Origin: Enterococcus plantarum
Lineage (GTDB): Bacteria > Bacillota > Bacilli > Lactobacillales > Enterococcaceae
Direction: 5' to 3'
Length of the DNA stretch: 64,000 nt
NCBI RefSeq assembly: GCF_001730295.1
Contig: NZ_MIKA01000047.1
Coordinates: 107,075 to 171,074, forward strand
The translations under genes and the position numbers were made by a program. Positions 35,561 to 44,478 of this stretch are shown here, in pieces; position 1 is the first letter of the stretch; each line of letters opens with the position of its first letter. Under the pieces are notes generated by a model, which saw only the letters and a program-made list of their open reading frames with translations, was not told the DNA's origin and ran no database searches.

Positions 35561-35986
35561 ATGAAAATAACGAAATTCACCTATAATCTAACTTCAAAAT
35601 ATACGTATGTTCCGTTTTGGAAAGTAACATACAAATATGAAGACATGAATTATAGTGCAATTATGACTGCTGCAACTAAAAATAAAATAGAAATAGACGG
35701 AAACCGTCCAATCTGTCAAGAAGATTCAACAGTTGAAAAAAAAATGAGGACAAACGGTCGGTTTGGTCTTTTAGGAAGTTTACTCTTTTTCTTGATCAAT
35801 ATATTTAGTAATTTCCCTAGTGAAGTAGGATCAATCCTATCTATACTTTTTTTAGGTGGAATTGGTATCTGGATTTATTTTGCAATCAAGCGACATCTTT
35901 TCTTGGATCAAAATAAAAAATATCTTGAAGATAATTTAAATGAGTATCCAGAATATATAAAACTATTAAAACAATATCCAAAATAG
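35561..35986 (+). CDS. C-terminal membrane part of the split zinc-ribbon protein
   Basis: A 141-residue frame in the same phase as the preceding one, 18 bases after its stop. It begins MKITKFTYNLTSKYTYVPFW, which reads like the continuation of a domain (typical partners read YxYVPxWxVxYxY here), then has two transmembrane helices (about 68-115) and a charged tail. AGGAG abuts the ATG with no spacing, so independent initiation would be poor. I infer a nonsense mutation or stop-codon readthrough in one ancestral gene. A terminator follows at 36021-36054. Confidence 0.65.
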   Translation: MKITKFTYNLTSKYTYVPFWKVTYKYEDMNYSAIMTAATKNKIEIDGNRPICQEDSTVEKKMRTNGRFGLLGSLLFFLINIFSNFPSEVGSILSILFLGGIGIWIYFAIKRHLFLDQNKKYLEDNLNEYPEYIKLLKQYPK

Positions 35987-36020
35987 TTTTTGAACCCTAC
36001 TGTATTAATGAATAGAATAA

Positions 36021-36054
36021 AAAAATGGCTGAAATGTATGTTTCAGTCATTTTT
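36021..36054 (+). terminator. Terminator after the zinc-ribbon gene
   Basis: AAAAATGGCTGAAA pairs with TTTCAGTCATTTTT (one mismatch) around a 6-base loop. Confidence 0.82.
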
Positions 36055-36203
36055 AATGTATCAGTCGAAAATATGTCTACAATAATCAATTTGAAAAAAC
36101 ATAGACTTCAATACAGTTGTTCGATAGTATAACTATATATGCTATTTTATGTATAAAAAACATAATCTATATATGAAGAATTAAATGAAGGAGGCGTTAA
36201 AAA

Positions 36204-37133
36204 ATGAAAAAGTCAGTAAAGTCATCAGTGATTGTGTTGGCGTTAGGATTAGGGTTGTCAATCGGAACATCTGAAGAAGCTGAAGCGATGTATGAATCGC
36301 CTTATTCATATTTCAATGATTATGGAATAAGAGAAAAGAGCTTTGCTAGTGTAGATAAACTATACACCGATCGTTATCAAATGGAGGTAGAACAGCTTCA
36401 TAAAAAGTATAACTTGGGTGTGATCACGGATGAGGAATTTGATATATTCCTTCGGCAATTGGATGAGCGCGATGAGAAGAGTTTACTTGAACGAGAAACA
36501 CTTTTTAATACGTATGGATTAGTAAAAAAAGACGATTTAAAGCAGATCACCCATTTTGATACAGCGTTTGACGATTATTCTTCTTTGGCGGGAGTTGAGC
36601 AAATGCCAGTATTAGAAACAATCCAAGGAGAAGGTGGAAGCTTCAACAGTTTTAGAGAGTTGGGAAAATTAAATAAATTGAAAACAGTGAATTTGGAAGC
36701 GAATAATCAACTAACATTAAACAGTTTTAAAAAGCTAACCGACTTGGAAACGCTCGTTTTGTCGTTTAATGGGTTCGAAAATAAGGACGAAAGTAGCGCT
36801 AGTGAATACACACAAGCGTTAACAACAGATATTTCAGCATTATCTCATCTGGATAAATTAAAGGAATTAAGAATCAATGCAAGAGGAAGAATGGCGACGA
36901 TTACCTTAAAGAAAGGGACAACCTCTTATCAACTATTTGACCCAATCGTGTCATCAATACAATTCGAAGGTGCTGAAATGAACTACGTTTCAACTATTGA
37001 AAGCAGTGAAGTGTTGGAATGGAACAATTTATCGGGAAAGGAAAGATATTTAGCATTTAGTTGGAGGATAGAAAAGGGAACCGAACTTTCTTATACAGGA
37101 GAGGGGCAAATCCCAATTCGTTGGAAAGAATAA
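36204..37133 (+). CDS. Secreted protein with degenerate leucine-rich repeats
   Basis: A 309-residue exported protein. The signal peptide ends near EEAEA-MY. Residues 50-110 are helical and charged. From about 140 to 230 there are short leucine-rich segments (ELGKLNKLKTVNLEANNQLT, KLTDLETLVLSFNGFE, ALSHLDKLKELRINARG), reminiscent of internalin-like repeats but few and irregular. The C-terminal part is a beta-rich tail. No anchor motif is seen. GGAGGCG precedes the ATG. It may be a surface adhesin or immunity-type protein; the family is not recognised beyond the repeats. Confidence 0.7.
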   Translation: MKKSVKSSVIVLALGLGLSIGTSEEAEAMYESPYSYFNDYGIREKSFASVDKLYTDRYQMEVEQLHKKYNLGVITDEEFDIFLRQLDERDEKSLLERETLFNTYGLVKKDDLKQITHFDTAFDDYSSLAGVEQMPVLETIQGEGGSFNSFRELGKLNKLKTVNLEANNQLTLNSFKKLTDLETLVLSFNGFENKDESSASEYTQALTTDISALSHLDKLKELRINARGRMATITLKKGTTSYQLFDPIVSSIQFEGAEMNYVSTIESSEVLEWNNLSGKERYLAFSWRIEKGTELSYTGEGQIPIRWKE

Positions 37134-37334
37134 AAGGCAAGAGTGAAATTTTTCATTCCGAGGTCTAAAAGGATACTTCTCTTCACGAATAGTGTCGATT
37201 GGATTCACTAATTTGGGCAATGACCAAAGGAAGTGAGTACTTTTGATAGTAAATTAAGAGGCATATAAAAAAGTGATAAAATACAAAGTGACGACGATAG
37301 GAAATTTTCTAAAGGCGTTAAAAGGAGCGGAAAA

Positions 37335-38264
37335 ATGATTCGAAGTGAAGTAAAAAAGAAAGCCCAAGCACATCTACATGGGCGATATGGAAACTGGAGT
37401 TTGATTGCAATTCTCCCTTGTGCGGCATTGTTTCTTTATTTTTTTTCTGTGATGTTCCTGTTTCAAGCAGCGACAAGTGTTGGAAATCAATCAAATCATT
37501 ATCACTCTTGGCAAGAAGATTACGCTGAAAAAGCGAATCGTTCTATGGACGACTATGAAAGAGGCTACGAGGATGGCTATTCAGATGGGTATGACGACGG
37601 ATTTTATCAAGATGATTCTGATGATGACAGCCAGAATGAAAAAAATCTTCATTCCTTAGCAACTATTCCAGGAACCTCGTTGACACATCAAGGGCGATCC
37701 GTTACTTATTCAGAAACAACGACTTTAGAAACAGGAATCGGTGGTCTAGTTGGCTTTTTGGTTTGGCTTGCGTTTTTACTTGTTATGATTTTGTATCGTG
37801 GCATGATTCAGTGGGCAGCCGTGGATAATGTAGAAAGGCGTAATTTTAGTCTTAAAACAGTCTTTATCTCTTTTATTAAAGAAAATGGTAAACGAACGGT
37901 GAGTGCTAACAGTTTAATGGCCTTGTACACTTTTTTATGGTCTTTGTTGTTTGTTATTCCTGGTGTTATCAAACAATTATCGTATGGTATGACAAATTAT
38001 TTATTGAAAAAAGATCCCACTTTAACGGCAAAAGAAGCAATTGATCTTAGCCGAGTATTGATGAAAGGATATAAGTTAGAATATTTGATATTCTCTTATT
38101 CCTTTATTTTATGGCAGTTTGCTGCATTCTTTAGTTTTGGCTTAGTCAGCGTTTATGTTATTCCATATTATAGTGTATCGGAAGTGTTGTTCTTTGATCG
38201 AATCGTTGCGGATAAACATCATTTGTTTACTCAAGAAAAAGAAGCAGGATTTGCTGATTTTTAA
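37335..38264 (+). CDS. DUF975 membrane protein with acidic Tyr-Gly-Asp insert
   Basis: A 309-residue paralog of the protein at 5902-6609. Conserved parts are the start MIRSEVKKKAQAHLHGRYGN, the helix pair around 140-160 and 195-220 (LLFVIPGVIKQLSYGMTNYLL) and the C-terminal YVIPYYSVSEVLFFD. It differs in a long polar loop between helices 1 and 2 (about 50-110) with DDYERGYEDGYSDGYDDGF and a DDSDDDS run. The loop could bind cations or act as a flexible extracellular segment; this is speculation. AAAAGGAG precedes the ATG. A bidirectional terminator lies downstream. Confidence 0.85.
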   Translation: MIRSEVKKKAQAHLHGRYGNWSLIAILPCAALFLYFFSVMFLFQAATSVGNQSNHYHSWQEDYAEKANRSMDDYERGYEDGYSDGYDDGFYQDDSDDDSQNEKNLHSLATIPGTSLTHQGRSVTYSETTTLETGIGGLVGFLVWLAFLLVMILYRGMIQWAAVDNVERRNFSLKTVFISFIKENGKRTVSANSLMALYTFLWSLLFVIPGVIKQLSYGMTNYLLKKDPTLTAKEAIDLSRVLMKGYKLEYLIFSYSFILWQFAAFFSFGLVSVYVIPYYSVSEVLFFDRIVADKHHLFTQEKEAGFADF

Positions 38265-38277
38265 ATCAATCAACTAA

Positions 38278-38320
38278 AAAAGAAGTGTGAGAACCTTGTG
38301 ACGGGGTTTCACGCTTCTTT
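38278..38320. terminator. Bidirectional terminator
   Basis: AAAGAAGTGTGAGAACC pairs with GGTTTCACGCTTCTTT between the convergent DUF975 and AIM24-like genes. Confidence 0.85.
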
Positions 38321-38325
38321 GATTT

Positions 38326-39024
38326 TTATGAACCTGAACTAACAAAAGGGCTAATTAAACCAGCTAATCCTTCGATGTTTCTCGTTTGGATCATGATTGT
38401 ACCTGTGCCATGAAATTCATTGACCACACCTTCACCGGTTGTGAAACCAAAGAGGCCAGAAGCTACCTTGATAGTGTAATCCAATGATTCAGACCAAGCG
38501 ACAACATGCTGATTGTCTACGACAAATGGTTTTGTTCCATCCAAATGAATCTCGACAATGTCTCCGTAGCTGTTGATCAACAAGGAACCTGAACCAGCTG
38601 TTTCCATTACGAACAATCCACCCGTACCACCAAAAATAGCGCCACTAAGCTTTTGACGTTTCATATTATATGAGACAGTCTCATCACAAGCTAAAAATGC
38701 ACCTGTATTTAAACGCCAATGTTCTGAGCCCACTTGAAGTTCTTTGATCGTACCCGGTGTTGCAGGCGCTAAAGCGACTGTTGCTGTATCGGTAAGTCCT
38801 GAAGCTTTGGTAATAAAAAAGCCCTCACCACTTGACATTGAACGACCCAAGGCACGGATTGCTCCGCCAAATCCTGCTTTCCCGTTGCTGTTCATTTTTC
38901 CTTCAAGATTGATCTCACCATTGTGATAAACCATTGCACCACTTTCTAACTGGATGCTTTCATCTGTTCGTAACGCGACTTCAACTAATGGGAAGACGGT
39001 ATTCTCTGTCATTGTATACTCCAT
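38326..39024 (-). CDS. AIM24/TIGR00266 family protein
   Basis: A 232-residue cytosolic protein of the AIM24 family, a beta-sandwich/prism fold of unknown bacterial function; mitochondrial homologs affect respiratory-complex assembly. Typical motifs are IQLESGAMVYHNGEI, the glycine-rich SGEGFFITKASG, FGGTGGLFVMETAGSGSLLI and VVDNQHVVAWSESLDY. Length is normal. AGGAGGTCAC lies upstream of the ATG. It stands alone on the minus strand, divergent from the decayed araC gene. Confidence 0.88.
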   Translation of the reverse strand: MEYTMTENTVFPLVEVALRTDESIQLESGAMVYHNGEINLEGKMNSNGKAGFGGAIRALGRSMSSGEGFFITKASGLTDTATVALAPATPGTIKELQVGSEHWRLNTGAFLACDETVSYNMKRQKLSGAIFGGTGGLFVMETAGSGSLLINSYGDIVEIHLDGTKPFVVDNQHVVAWSESLDYTIKVASGLFGFTTGEGVVNEFHGTGTIMIQTRNIEGLAGLISPFVSSGS

Positions 39025-39176
39025 TAAAGTGACCTCCTCTATGATTTTATTTACTAGTATACCTTATAATTGAAAGACTTTCTTGTGAAGGGGTCGATTT
39101 TTTGTTTAAGATAGGCGAAAAACTTATTTTATGACAAAATATGTTGTAAATAAACCAAATTTTTATTAAGTAGAGA

Positions 39177-40031
39177 ATAACAGAAACAGTCGGAGGCAGA
39201 CAAAGAGTATACTTAAAACGACCAGAATCTGAAGAAACGAATCTTTTTAGAGCTTTTATCAATGATGGCATGACGATCGTTTATTCTCATTGGCACAAAG
39301 AAACCATATGCTCAATAAGAGGAACAGTCAATATTGGCGTAGGGGATGAAATCGTTTCTGTCTCTGAAGGAGAAATTTACTTTTTTTGCTAGTGGTGAAC
39401 CGCACTATTTTCTAGCGTTACCGGACAGCGAAAGAATTGTCTATCAAGTTGATTTAAATGTGTTTGACGAGTTCAATTTAAAATCTGTTGATGATGGTTC
39501 ATTGATTGAATTAGTTGAAAACCGGGGAAAAGCACAGTTTAAAATAGTCGAAATCTCTTGCTTTGGATACAAAAGTGATTTTTATTTTTGTCCCACACCC
39601 AGCTTATTATTTCAGCTCGTTGCAACATTTTACAGAAAATTACCTCAAACCAAAACAGACGTCAAAAAAGGTGCTAAACCTTCTATACTAAAGTACAAAG
39701 AAAACTTAGAACACTTGGATAAAATCTTCACTTATGTAGAAAATCATTATGAAGAACCGATTGCATTGGAAGAAATTGCAGAATACAGTGGCTTTAGCTC
39801 GTATTATTTTACACGTTTTTTAAGGCCAATACGGGTACCACCATTATGCGTTTTCTTATGGAAGATCGACTCAATCAAGCAAAATTTATTTTAGCGAATG
39901 AAAAAGTTCCTAAGACCGAAGTAGCTGAAAAATCTGGTTTTGCTAATGGTAAGACATGCCATGATGTATTCAAAGAACAAGTAGGAATATCCCTTTTGAA
40001 CTATCAAAAGACCTTTATAGGAGAGTCCTAA
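39177..40031 (+). pseudogene. Decayed AraC-family regulator
   Basis: Pieces of one AraC-type regulator remain in three frames. Frame one reads RVYLKRPESEETNLFRAFIN, then HWHKE and SEGEIYFF. An extra T in a run of seven (39381-39387) shifts to SGEPHYFLALPDSERIVYQV and on to the first helix-turn-helix (LEEIAEYSGFSSYYFTRF). A missing T at 39816-39821 shifts to TTIMRFLMEDRLNQAKFILA and VAEKSGFANGKTCHDVFKEQ. The expected start codon appears as ATA at 39177. Two frameshifts in T-tracts plus the lost start make it inactive. Confidence 0.85.
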
Positions 40032-40070
40032 CAACATAAGCCTTTAATAAGTTTTTTTTATAAATAAAAC

Positions 40071-40099
40071 TTGCATTTCTTTATCGATGATGGTATTCT
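40071..40099 (+). promoter_or_regulatory. Promoter of rpsN
   Basis: TTGCAT (40071-40076), 17 bases and TATTCT (40094-40099). The Zur box begins about 10 bases after the -10 element and so covers the transcription start. Confidence 0.65.
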
Positions 40100-40109
40100 T
40101 ATCTCTGTT

Positions 40110-40130
40110 AAATAGTAATGATTACGATTT
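40110..40130 (+). promoter_or_regulatory. Zur box (zinc repressor operator)
   Basis: The core TAGTAATGATTACGA matches the 7-1-7 Zur/Fur-type palindrome TCGTAATNATTACGA at all but one position, with AA and TTT flanks. It lies directly downstream of the rpsN promoter, where bound Zur would block transcription when zinc is ample. Confidence 0.8.
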
Positions 40131-40151
40131 GTTAGGAGAGTGACAGAATAG

Positions 40152-40421
40152 ATGGCTAAAAAATCAAAAATTGCTAAGGCAAAACGTCAACAAGCATTGA
40201 TTGAAAAATACGCTGAACAACGCTTGGTCTTAAAAGCAAATAAAGACTACCAAGCTCTAGCAAAACTTCCTAAAGATTCAAACCCAAATCGATTGAAAAA
40301 CCGCGATTTGATTGATGGACGACCAAGAGCCTATATGCGCAAATTTGGCATGTCTCGAATTAATTTTAGAACTTTGGCACATCAAGGGAAAATTCCTGGT
40401 GTCCACAAAGCAAGTTGGTAA
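40152..40421 (+). CDS. rpsN: 30S ribosomal protein S14, zinc-independent paralog
   Basis: An 89-residue S14 of the form without the CxxC zinc-binding motif. It reads [20 protein letters not shown], with [20 protein letters not shown] and the C-terminal [11 protein letters not shown] of bacterial S14. In Firmicutes this form replaces the zinc-containing S14 during zinc starvation, which agrees with the Zur box upstream. GAGAG precedes the ATG. A further small basic gene lies 29 bases downstream, probably on the same transcript. Confidence 0.95.
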   Translation: MAKKSKIAKAKRQQALIEKYAEQRLVLKANKDYQALAKLPKDSNPNRLKNRDLIDGRPRAYMRKFGMSRINFRTLAHQGKIPGVHKASW

Positions 40422-40450
40422 CCGACTAGTAGACGCAAAGAGGTGAGTAG

Positions 40451-40591
40451 ATGGAGAAACAAGATCTTTCAAGTGCACGTAGACGATTGAAGTGTACAAA
40501 CCGAAAAACAAGAAAGCGAGCATTAAAAATCATACAGCAACATAAAAGGGAGCAAAGACATCGCGTGATGGCTTCTGGGAATGTTGGGTGA
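40451..40591 (+). CDS. Small basic protein (46 residues) co-transcribed with rpsN
   Basis: Reads MEKQDLSSARRRLKCTNRKT, then RKRALKIIQQHKREQRHRVM and ASGNVG; about a third of the residues are Lys or Arg. A good ribosome site (AGAGGTGA) lies five bases upstream of the ATG. It follows the Zur-controlled rpsN at 29 bp with no terminator between. Composition suggests an RNA- or ribosome-binding protein, but it does not match L31, L33, L36 or S18 as I know them. It could be an undescribed zinc-starvation ribosomal factor or a truncated gene. Confidence 0.55.
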   Translation: MEKQDLSSARRRLKCTNRKTRKRALKIIQQHKREQRHRVMASGNVG

Positions 40592-40621
40592 GTGGATTAT
40601 TAGTAAGAACCAAAAATAAAG

Positions 40622-41429
40622 TTCTTCCTTAAAGAACTAGCAATCAGCGCTTTGAAACCTGGAAAACACATAGTTTGTGAAAAAGCAGTCACGATGAATG
40701 TAGAAGAATTAGATGCCATCCTAAAACTGACCAAAGAAACTGGCAAGACCTTTAGGGTTCAACAAAATCGTCGCTGGACCCCAGATTTTCTAATCACGCG
40801 AGAACTTACAAAAATCAATAAATCGGAGAAATATTCCAAATCGAAACGCGCGTGCAAGGGACTAATGGAATTCATGGTGATTGGTGCCATGAATTAAAAC
40901 ATGGTGGTGCATGCTGTTAGACTGGGGTGTTCATTTACTCGATCAGTGATTATTTCTAGTTGATAGTCGCATCGAAACCGTGTCAGCTGGCGCAAGCTAT
41001 ATTCTCGGCGATGAAGTGGATAATAGATTTATCACCTATATCATTTTTGAAAATGGTATCCGAGCAATCATAGAAGTTGGAACGACGAATTACACGAAAC
41101 TGCCACGTTGGTATTTAAAAGAAACACAAGGAACCGCTGTGAGTCATGACTGAGATCTATCTGGGGAGATGGTCATCGAATCTGGAAAGCAAAATATTCA
41201 AGCGCCAAAACCAATTCAAGCAGGTGTTGGTTTAACTAAAAAAATGGCGCTACCATCAGAAGAAGCAACTGAGACCTTACCATTACCAAACGCTTCTACT
41301 GAATACGATACATTCTATAAGAATTTCTACAAAGTTGTGCGAGAACAAGCAGAATCTGTGGTCCAAAATGAAGAAGTGCGGAAAGTGATGGTTCTGATCG
41401 AAGAAATTTTTAAAGCAGCTAAAAGATAA
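40622..41429 (+). pseudogene. Gfo/Idh/MocA-family oxidoreductase remnant
   Basis: Fragments in several frames match an NAD(P)-dependent sugar or inositol dehydrogenase-like protein: LKPGKHIVCEKAVTMNVEEL, FRVQQNRRWTPDF, then in another frame LLDWGVHLLDQ-like sequence, VDSRIETVSAGASYILGDEV, ENGIRAIIEVGTTNYTKLPR, and finally MVIESGKQNIQAPKPIQAGV to the end at 41429. The N-terminal Rossmann nucleotide-binding part (about 90 residues) is missing and at least two frameshifts and a stop interrupt the rest. It is inactive. The terminator after it (41456-41490) survives. Confidence 0.85.
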
Positions 41430-41455
41430 TTAAAAAGATTTAATTCTAATGCGAT

Positions 41456-41490
41456 GTAAGGCTTCTCGATGTAGGAGCTTTACTTTTTTT
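41456..41490 (+). terminator. Terminator after the Gfo/Idh remnant
   Basis: GTAAGGCTTCT pairs with AGGAGCTTTAC around a short loop, followed by seven or more T residues. Confidence 0.8.
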
Positions 41491-41546
41491 TCGTCTAAGC
41501 ATAGAATATTAGGGGACGTATTAAGAAAGAGAAAAGGGAGAATGTT

Positions 41547-43394
41547 GTGAAGAAAAAATTACAGATATTCAAGAAAAAACCAGTCAATTATATACTGATC
41601 ATGATTGGATTACTGTTGTTCGTTTTGATCAGCAATCTATATTTACAATGGTGCCAAAATGAATTATCGCTAGATCTAGTCTTTAAGTTTGCTTTTTCAT
41701 GGCATACAGAAAAATTTATTTTAGGCAGTTTCGTCTTACTATTATTCTTACTATTTTTATGCAGTTTAGCAGGATCGTTCGCGTTAGGAAGCTTCCTTTA
41801 TGCCATTACGATCGGCATCTTAGGATTTGCTAATTATCAAAAAATGTTTTACCGTTCGGAGCCCATTTATCCGGATGATTTAAAAATGATTACTGAATTT
41901 GGGTTACTAAGAGAAATGATTGGAACGGTTCCCTTCCTATTTATAATACTGGTTGCAGCAGTTGGGTTGTTTTTCTTTGGAAGAGCAATTTACAAAAGTC
42001 GATTGTTATCGAAGAAAATGCAAATTATCCGGATCACAGGTTTTGTTGTGACATTGCTTCTATTGGTATATGTTAGTAATTTTAATAGTCAAAATAATCT
42101 TTTAAGAAAAGCCTATGATCGAACGGCATTATGGATTCCCTATAGTCAAAAAATGAATTACTACAACACAGGATTTATGGGTGGATTTTTATATAATTTA
42201 AAGGTTGAAGCGATGGACAAGCCAGACAATTATTCTAAAAAAACAATCGAAGAAATCACCACCAAATACACCGATACTATACAAGAGTCAAACGCAGACA
42301 CACAAGAAGAACAACCGAATATTATTTTTGTGATGAGTGAAAGTTTTTCTGATCCGCAGAACTTAACGGGCGTAACCGTGAATAAAGATCCTTTAGAAGA
42401 CTATTATGACATTGCGAAAACGACCTATAGCGGTAAAATGTTATCACAAAATTATGGTGGTGGGACAGCCAATATTGAGTTTGAAGCACTAACGAGTTTT
42501 TCGATGGAGTTGTTCAATCCTCAAATGACAACACCCTATACCATGTTGATTCCAAAAATGACAGAAATTCCATCGATTGTGTCGCTTTTAAAAGGGCAAG
42601 ACTATCAAGCAACGGCTATTCATCCATACAATACGACGATGTATAAGCGCAAAGATGTCTATAAAACATTTGGCTTTGATCGATTTATTAGTGAAGATAC
42701 CATGACCTACAAAGAAAAGAAACAAAAAAATCCTTATATTTCAGATGAATCTGCCTATAAAGAAGTGCTGGATCTGTTAAAAGATGAAAATGAACCACAG
42801 TTTGTTCATTTAGTGACCATGCAGACTCATATGCCTTATAGTGATAAGTACCCAACGACTGAGTATTCTTCCCAAAGTCTAGGCAATAAAACGGCAATCG
42901 ATCGTTATATGCAGGATGTTGCCTATAGTAGTGAAGCCTTGAAACAGTTTACGACTGACTTAAAAGACGTAAAACGCAGGACGCTTGTTGTTTTCTGGGG
43001 GGATCATTTACCAAGTATTTATTCAGATAAAATCAAAGCAGACAACGATGAAGTGCGCATGCATGAAACGGAATTTTTGATGTATGACAACCAAGAAAAA
43101 CTAAGTGGAAGAAATACACATGATGCACTTATTAGCCCATTTTACTTTGCCCCAACATTATTCGAACAAAGTAATATCCAAATGACTGGATTCTACCAAT
43201 TGTTGAGTGAACTAGAAAAACAAATTCCTGCATTTGAAAAAGGGTTTTATTATAAAGACAAACAATGGAGTAAAACACTATCACTGAATAAAACGCAACA
43301 AGATTTATATGACGACTATCGTTTGATCCAATATGACATTGTTTCTGGCGAGAACTATAGCTTGAACACCGATTTCTTTAAAGAAATCCAGTGA
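41547..43394 (+). CDS. LTA synthase-like membrane sulfatase-fold phosphotransferase
   Basis: A 615-residue polytopic enzyme. Five transmembrane helices (about 14-190) precede an extracellular alkaline-phosphatase/sulfatase-fold domain (about 255-600). The metal and nucleophile motifs are PNIIFVMSESFSDP, GGGTANIEFEALTSF (nucleophile Thr), AIHPYNTTMYKR and VVFWGDHLPS. LtaS-type enzymes move glycerol phosphate from phosphatidylglycerol to glycolipids or teichoic acid; this one may be a paralog modifying cell-wall polymers. The start is GTG at 41547 after AGGGAGA. The TtcA-like gene follows 18 bp later. Confidence 0.88.
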   Translation: MKKKLQIFKKKPVNYILIMIGLLLFVLISNLYLQWCQNELSLDLVFKFAFSWHTEKFILGSFVLLLFLLFLCSLAGSFALGSFLYAITIGILGFANYQKMFYRSEPIYPDDLKMITEFGLLREMIGTVPFLFIILVAAVGLFFFGRAIYKSRLLSKKMQIIRITGFVVTLLLLVYVSNFNSQNNLLRKAYDRTALWIPYSQKMNYYNTGFMGGFLYNLKVEAMDKPDNYSKKTIEEITTKYTDTIQESNADTQEEQPNIIFVMSESFSDPQNLTGVTVNKDPLEDYYDIAKTTYSGKMLSQNYGGGTANIEFEALTSFSMELFNPQMTTPYTMLIPKMTEIPSIVSLLKGQDYQATAIHPYNTTMYKRKDVYKTFGFDRFISEDTMTYKEKKQKNPYISDESAYKEVLDLLKDENEPQFVHLVTMQTHMPYSDKYPTTEYSSQSLGNKTAIDRYMQDVAYSSEALKQFTTDLKDVKRRTLVVFWGDHLPSIYSDKIKADNDEVRMHETEFLMYDNQEKLSGRNTHDALISPFYFAPTLFEQSNIQMTGFYQLLSELEKQIPAFEKGFYYKDKQWSKTLSLNKTQQDLYDDYRLIQYDIVSGENYSLNTDFFKEIQ

Positions 43395-43412
43395 CTAAAA
43401 GAGGAGTGCAGA

Positions 43413-44189
43413 ATGAGTTTTAAAAAGAAAGATAATCAAACCTACTATAATCCGATTCGTCGCGCGATTTTGACTCATCAAATGATTCAGCCAGGTGATA
43501 AAGTAGCGATTGGGATGAGTGGTGGGAAAGATAGTACCAGTTTGTTGTATTTTCTAGATAAGATCAGTAAACAAAAGCGTTTAGGCTTTGAATTTGAAAT
43601 CGTACCAATCACTCTAGCAATGGGCTTTGATATGACTATTACGCCGATGCAGAACTTTGTGGAAGAGTTAGGGTATGAATTAGATATTGTTCCGACAAAT
43701 ATTGCGCAAGTTGTATTTGATATTCGGGAAGAACGCTCTCCATGCTCATTATGTGCTAAGCTTCGTCGAGGAATTTTATATAAACGAGCAAAAGAAGTCG
43801 GTTGCACTAAAGTTGCCTTAGGTCATCATCTAGATGATGCAATCGAAACCTATTTTATGAATTTTTTATTTCATGGAAAAATGGCTAGTTTTGACCCAAT
43901 CAGCTATTTATCAAAAACGGATATTTCATTGATTCGTCCATTACTTTATGTGGAAGAGAAACAAATTATTCAGTTTGTTCAAAGAGAAACGTTGCCAGTC
44001 ATTTTTAACCCATGTCCTGTAGATAAGAAAACAAAACGAGAAGAAATCAAGCATCTTGTAGATGGATTAGCCCAAAGCTACCCCGACATGAGAGAGAAAT
44101 TTATTATGGGCATGGAACAAGGAGTAGCGGACAATTTTTGGGCGAAATCAATAAAATCAATAGATAAGGAACAGAAGAAGTTAAATTGA
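43413..44189 (+). CDS. TtcA-like PP-loop tRNA-thiolation ATPase
   Basis: A 258-residue cytosolic enzyme. The PP-loop SGGKDSTSLLYFL binds ATP, and the cysteines in SPCSLCAKLRRG with NPCPVDKKTKREE fit the iron-sulfur TtcA group that makes 2-thiocytidine in tRNA. The LGHHLDDAIETYFMNF motif is conserved. GAGGAG precedes the ATG, 18 bp after the LtaS-like gene, so the two are co-transcribed although no functional link is evident. A terminator follows at 44254-44295. Confidence 0.88.
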   Translation: MSFKKKDNQTYYNPIRRAILTHQMIQPGDKVAIGMSGGKDSTSLLYFLDKISKQKRLGFEFEIVPITLAMGFDMTITPMQNFVEELGYELDIVPTNIAQVVFDIREERSPCSLCAKLRRGILYKRAKEVGCTKVALGHHLDDAIETYFMNFLFHGKMASFDPISYLSKTDISLIRPLLYVEEKQIIQFVQRETLPVIFNPCPVDKKTKREEIKHLVDGLAQSYPDMREKFIMGMEQGVADNFWAKSIKSIDKEQKKLN

Positions 44190-44253
44190 AACGAAATAGA
44201 ATGAACTAGTAGACTGCTGCTTAGGCTCCAACTATTTATTCAGATTCTGTGAA

Positions 44254-44295
44254 GGCGGGAAATAACTTGTAGAGTGATGTCCCGCCCCTTTTTTA
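44254..44295 (+). terminator. Terminator after the TtcA-like gene
   Basis: GGCGGG and CCCGCC close a long loop and are followed by CCTTTTTT. Confidence 0.8.
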
Positions 44296-44443
44296 GCTAA
44301 AGAAAACAAGAAACACCCTAAAGTACTGGTAAAAGAAAAGGGTAGAAAATCGCAGAAAGTGTCCTTCATAGTCACAACCAAGTAGACAGCGAGTGTTTTT
44401 TCATAGCAAACAGAAATTTTTCTGAAAATCAATACGATTTCAT

Positions 44444-44472
44444 TTGAAAAACACTAAAAGAACAGGTATAAT
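44444..44472 (+). promoter_or_regulatory. Promoter of the manganese-riboswitch transcript
   Basis: TTGAAA (44444-44449), 17 bases and TATAAT (44467-44472). Confidence 0.8.
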
Positions 44473-44478
44473 TAATTC

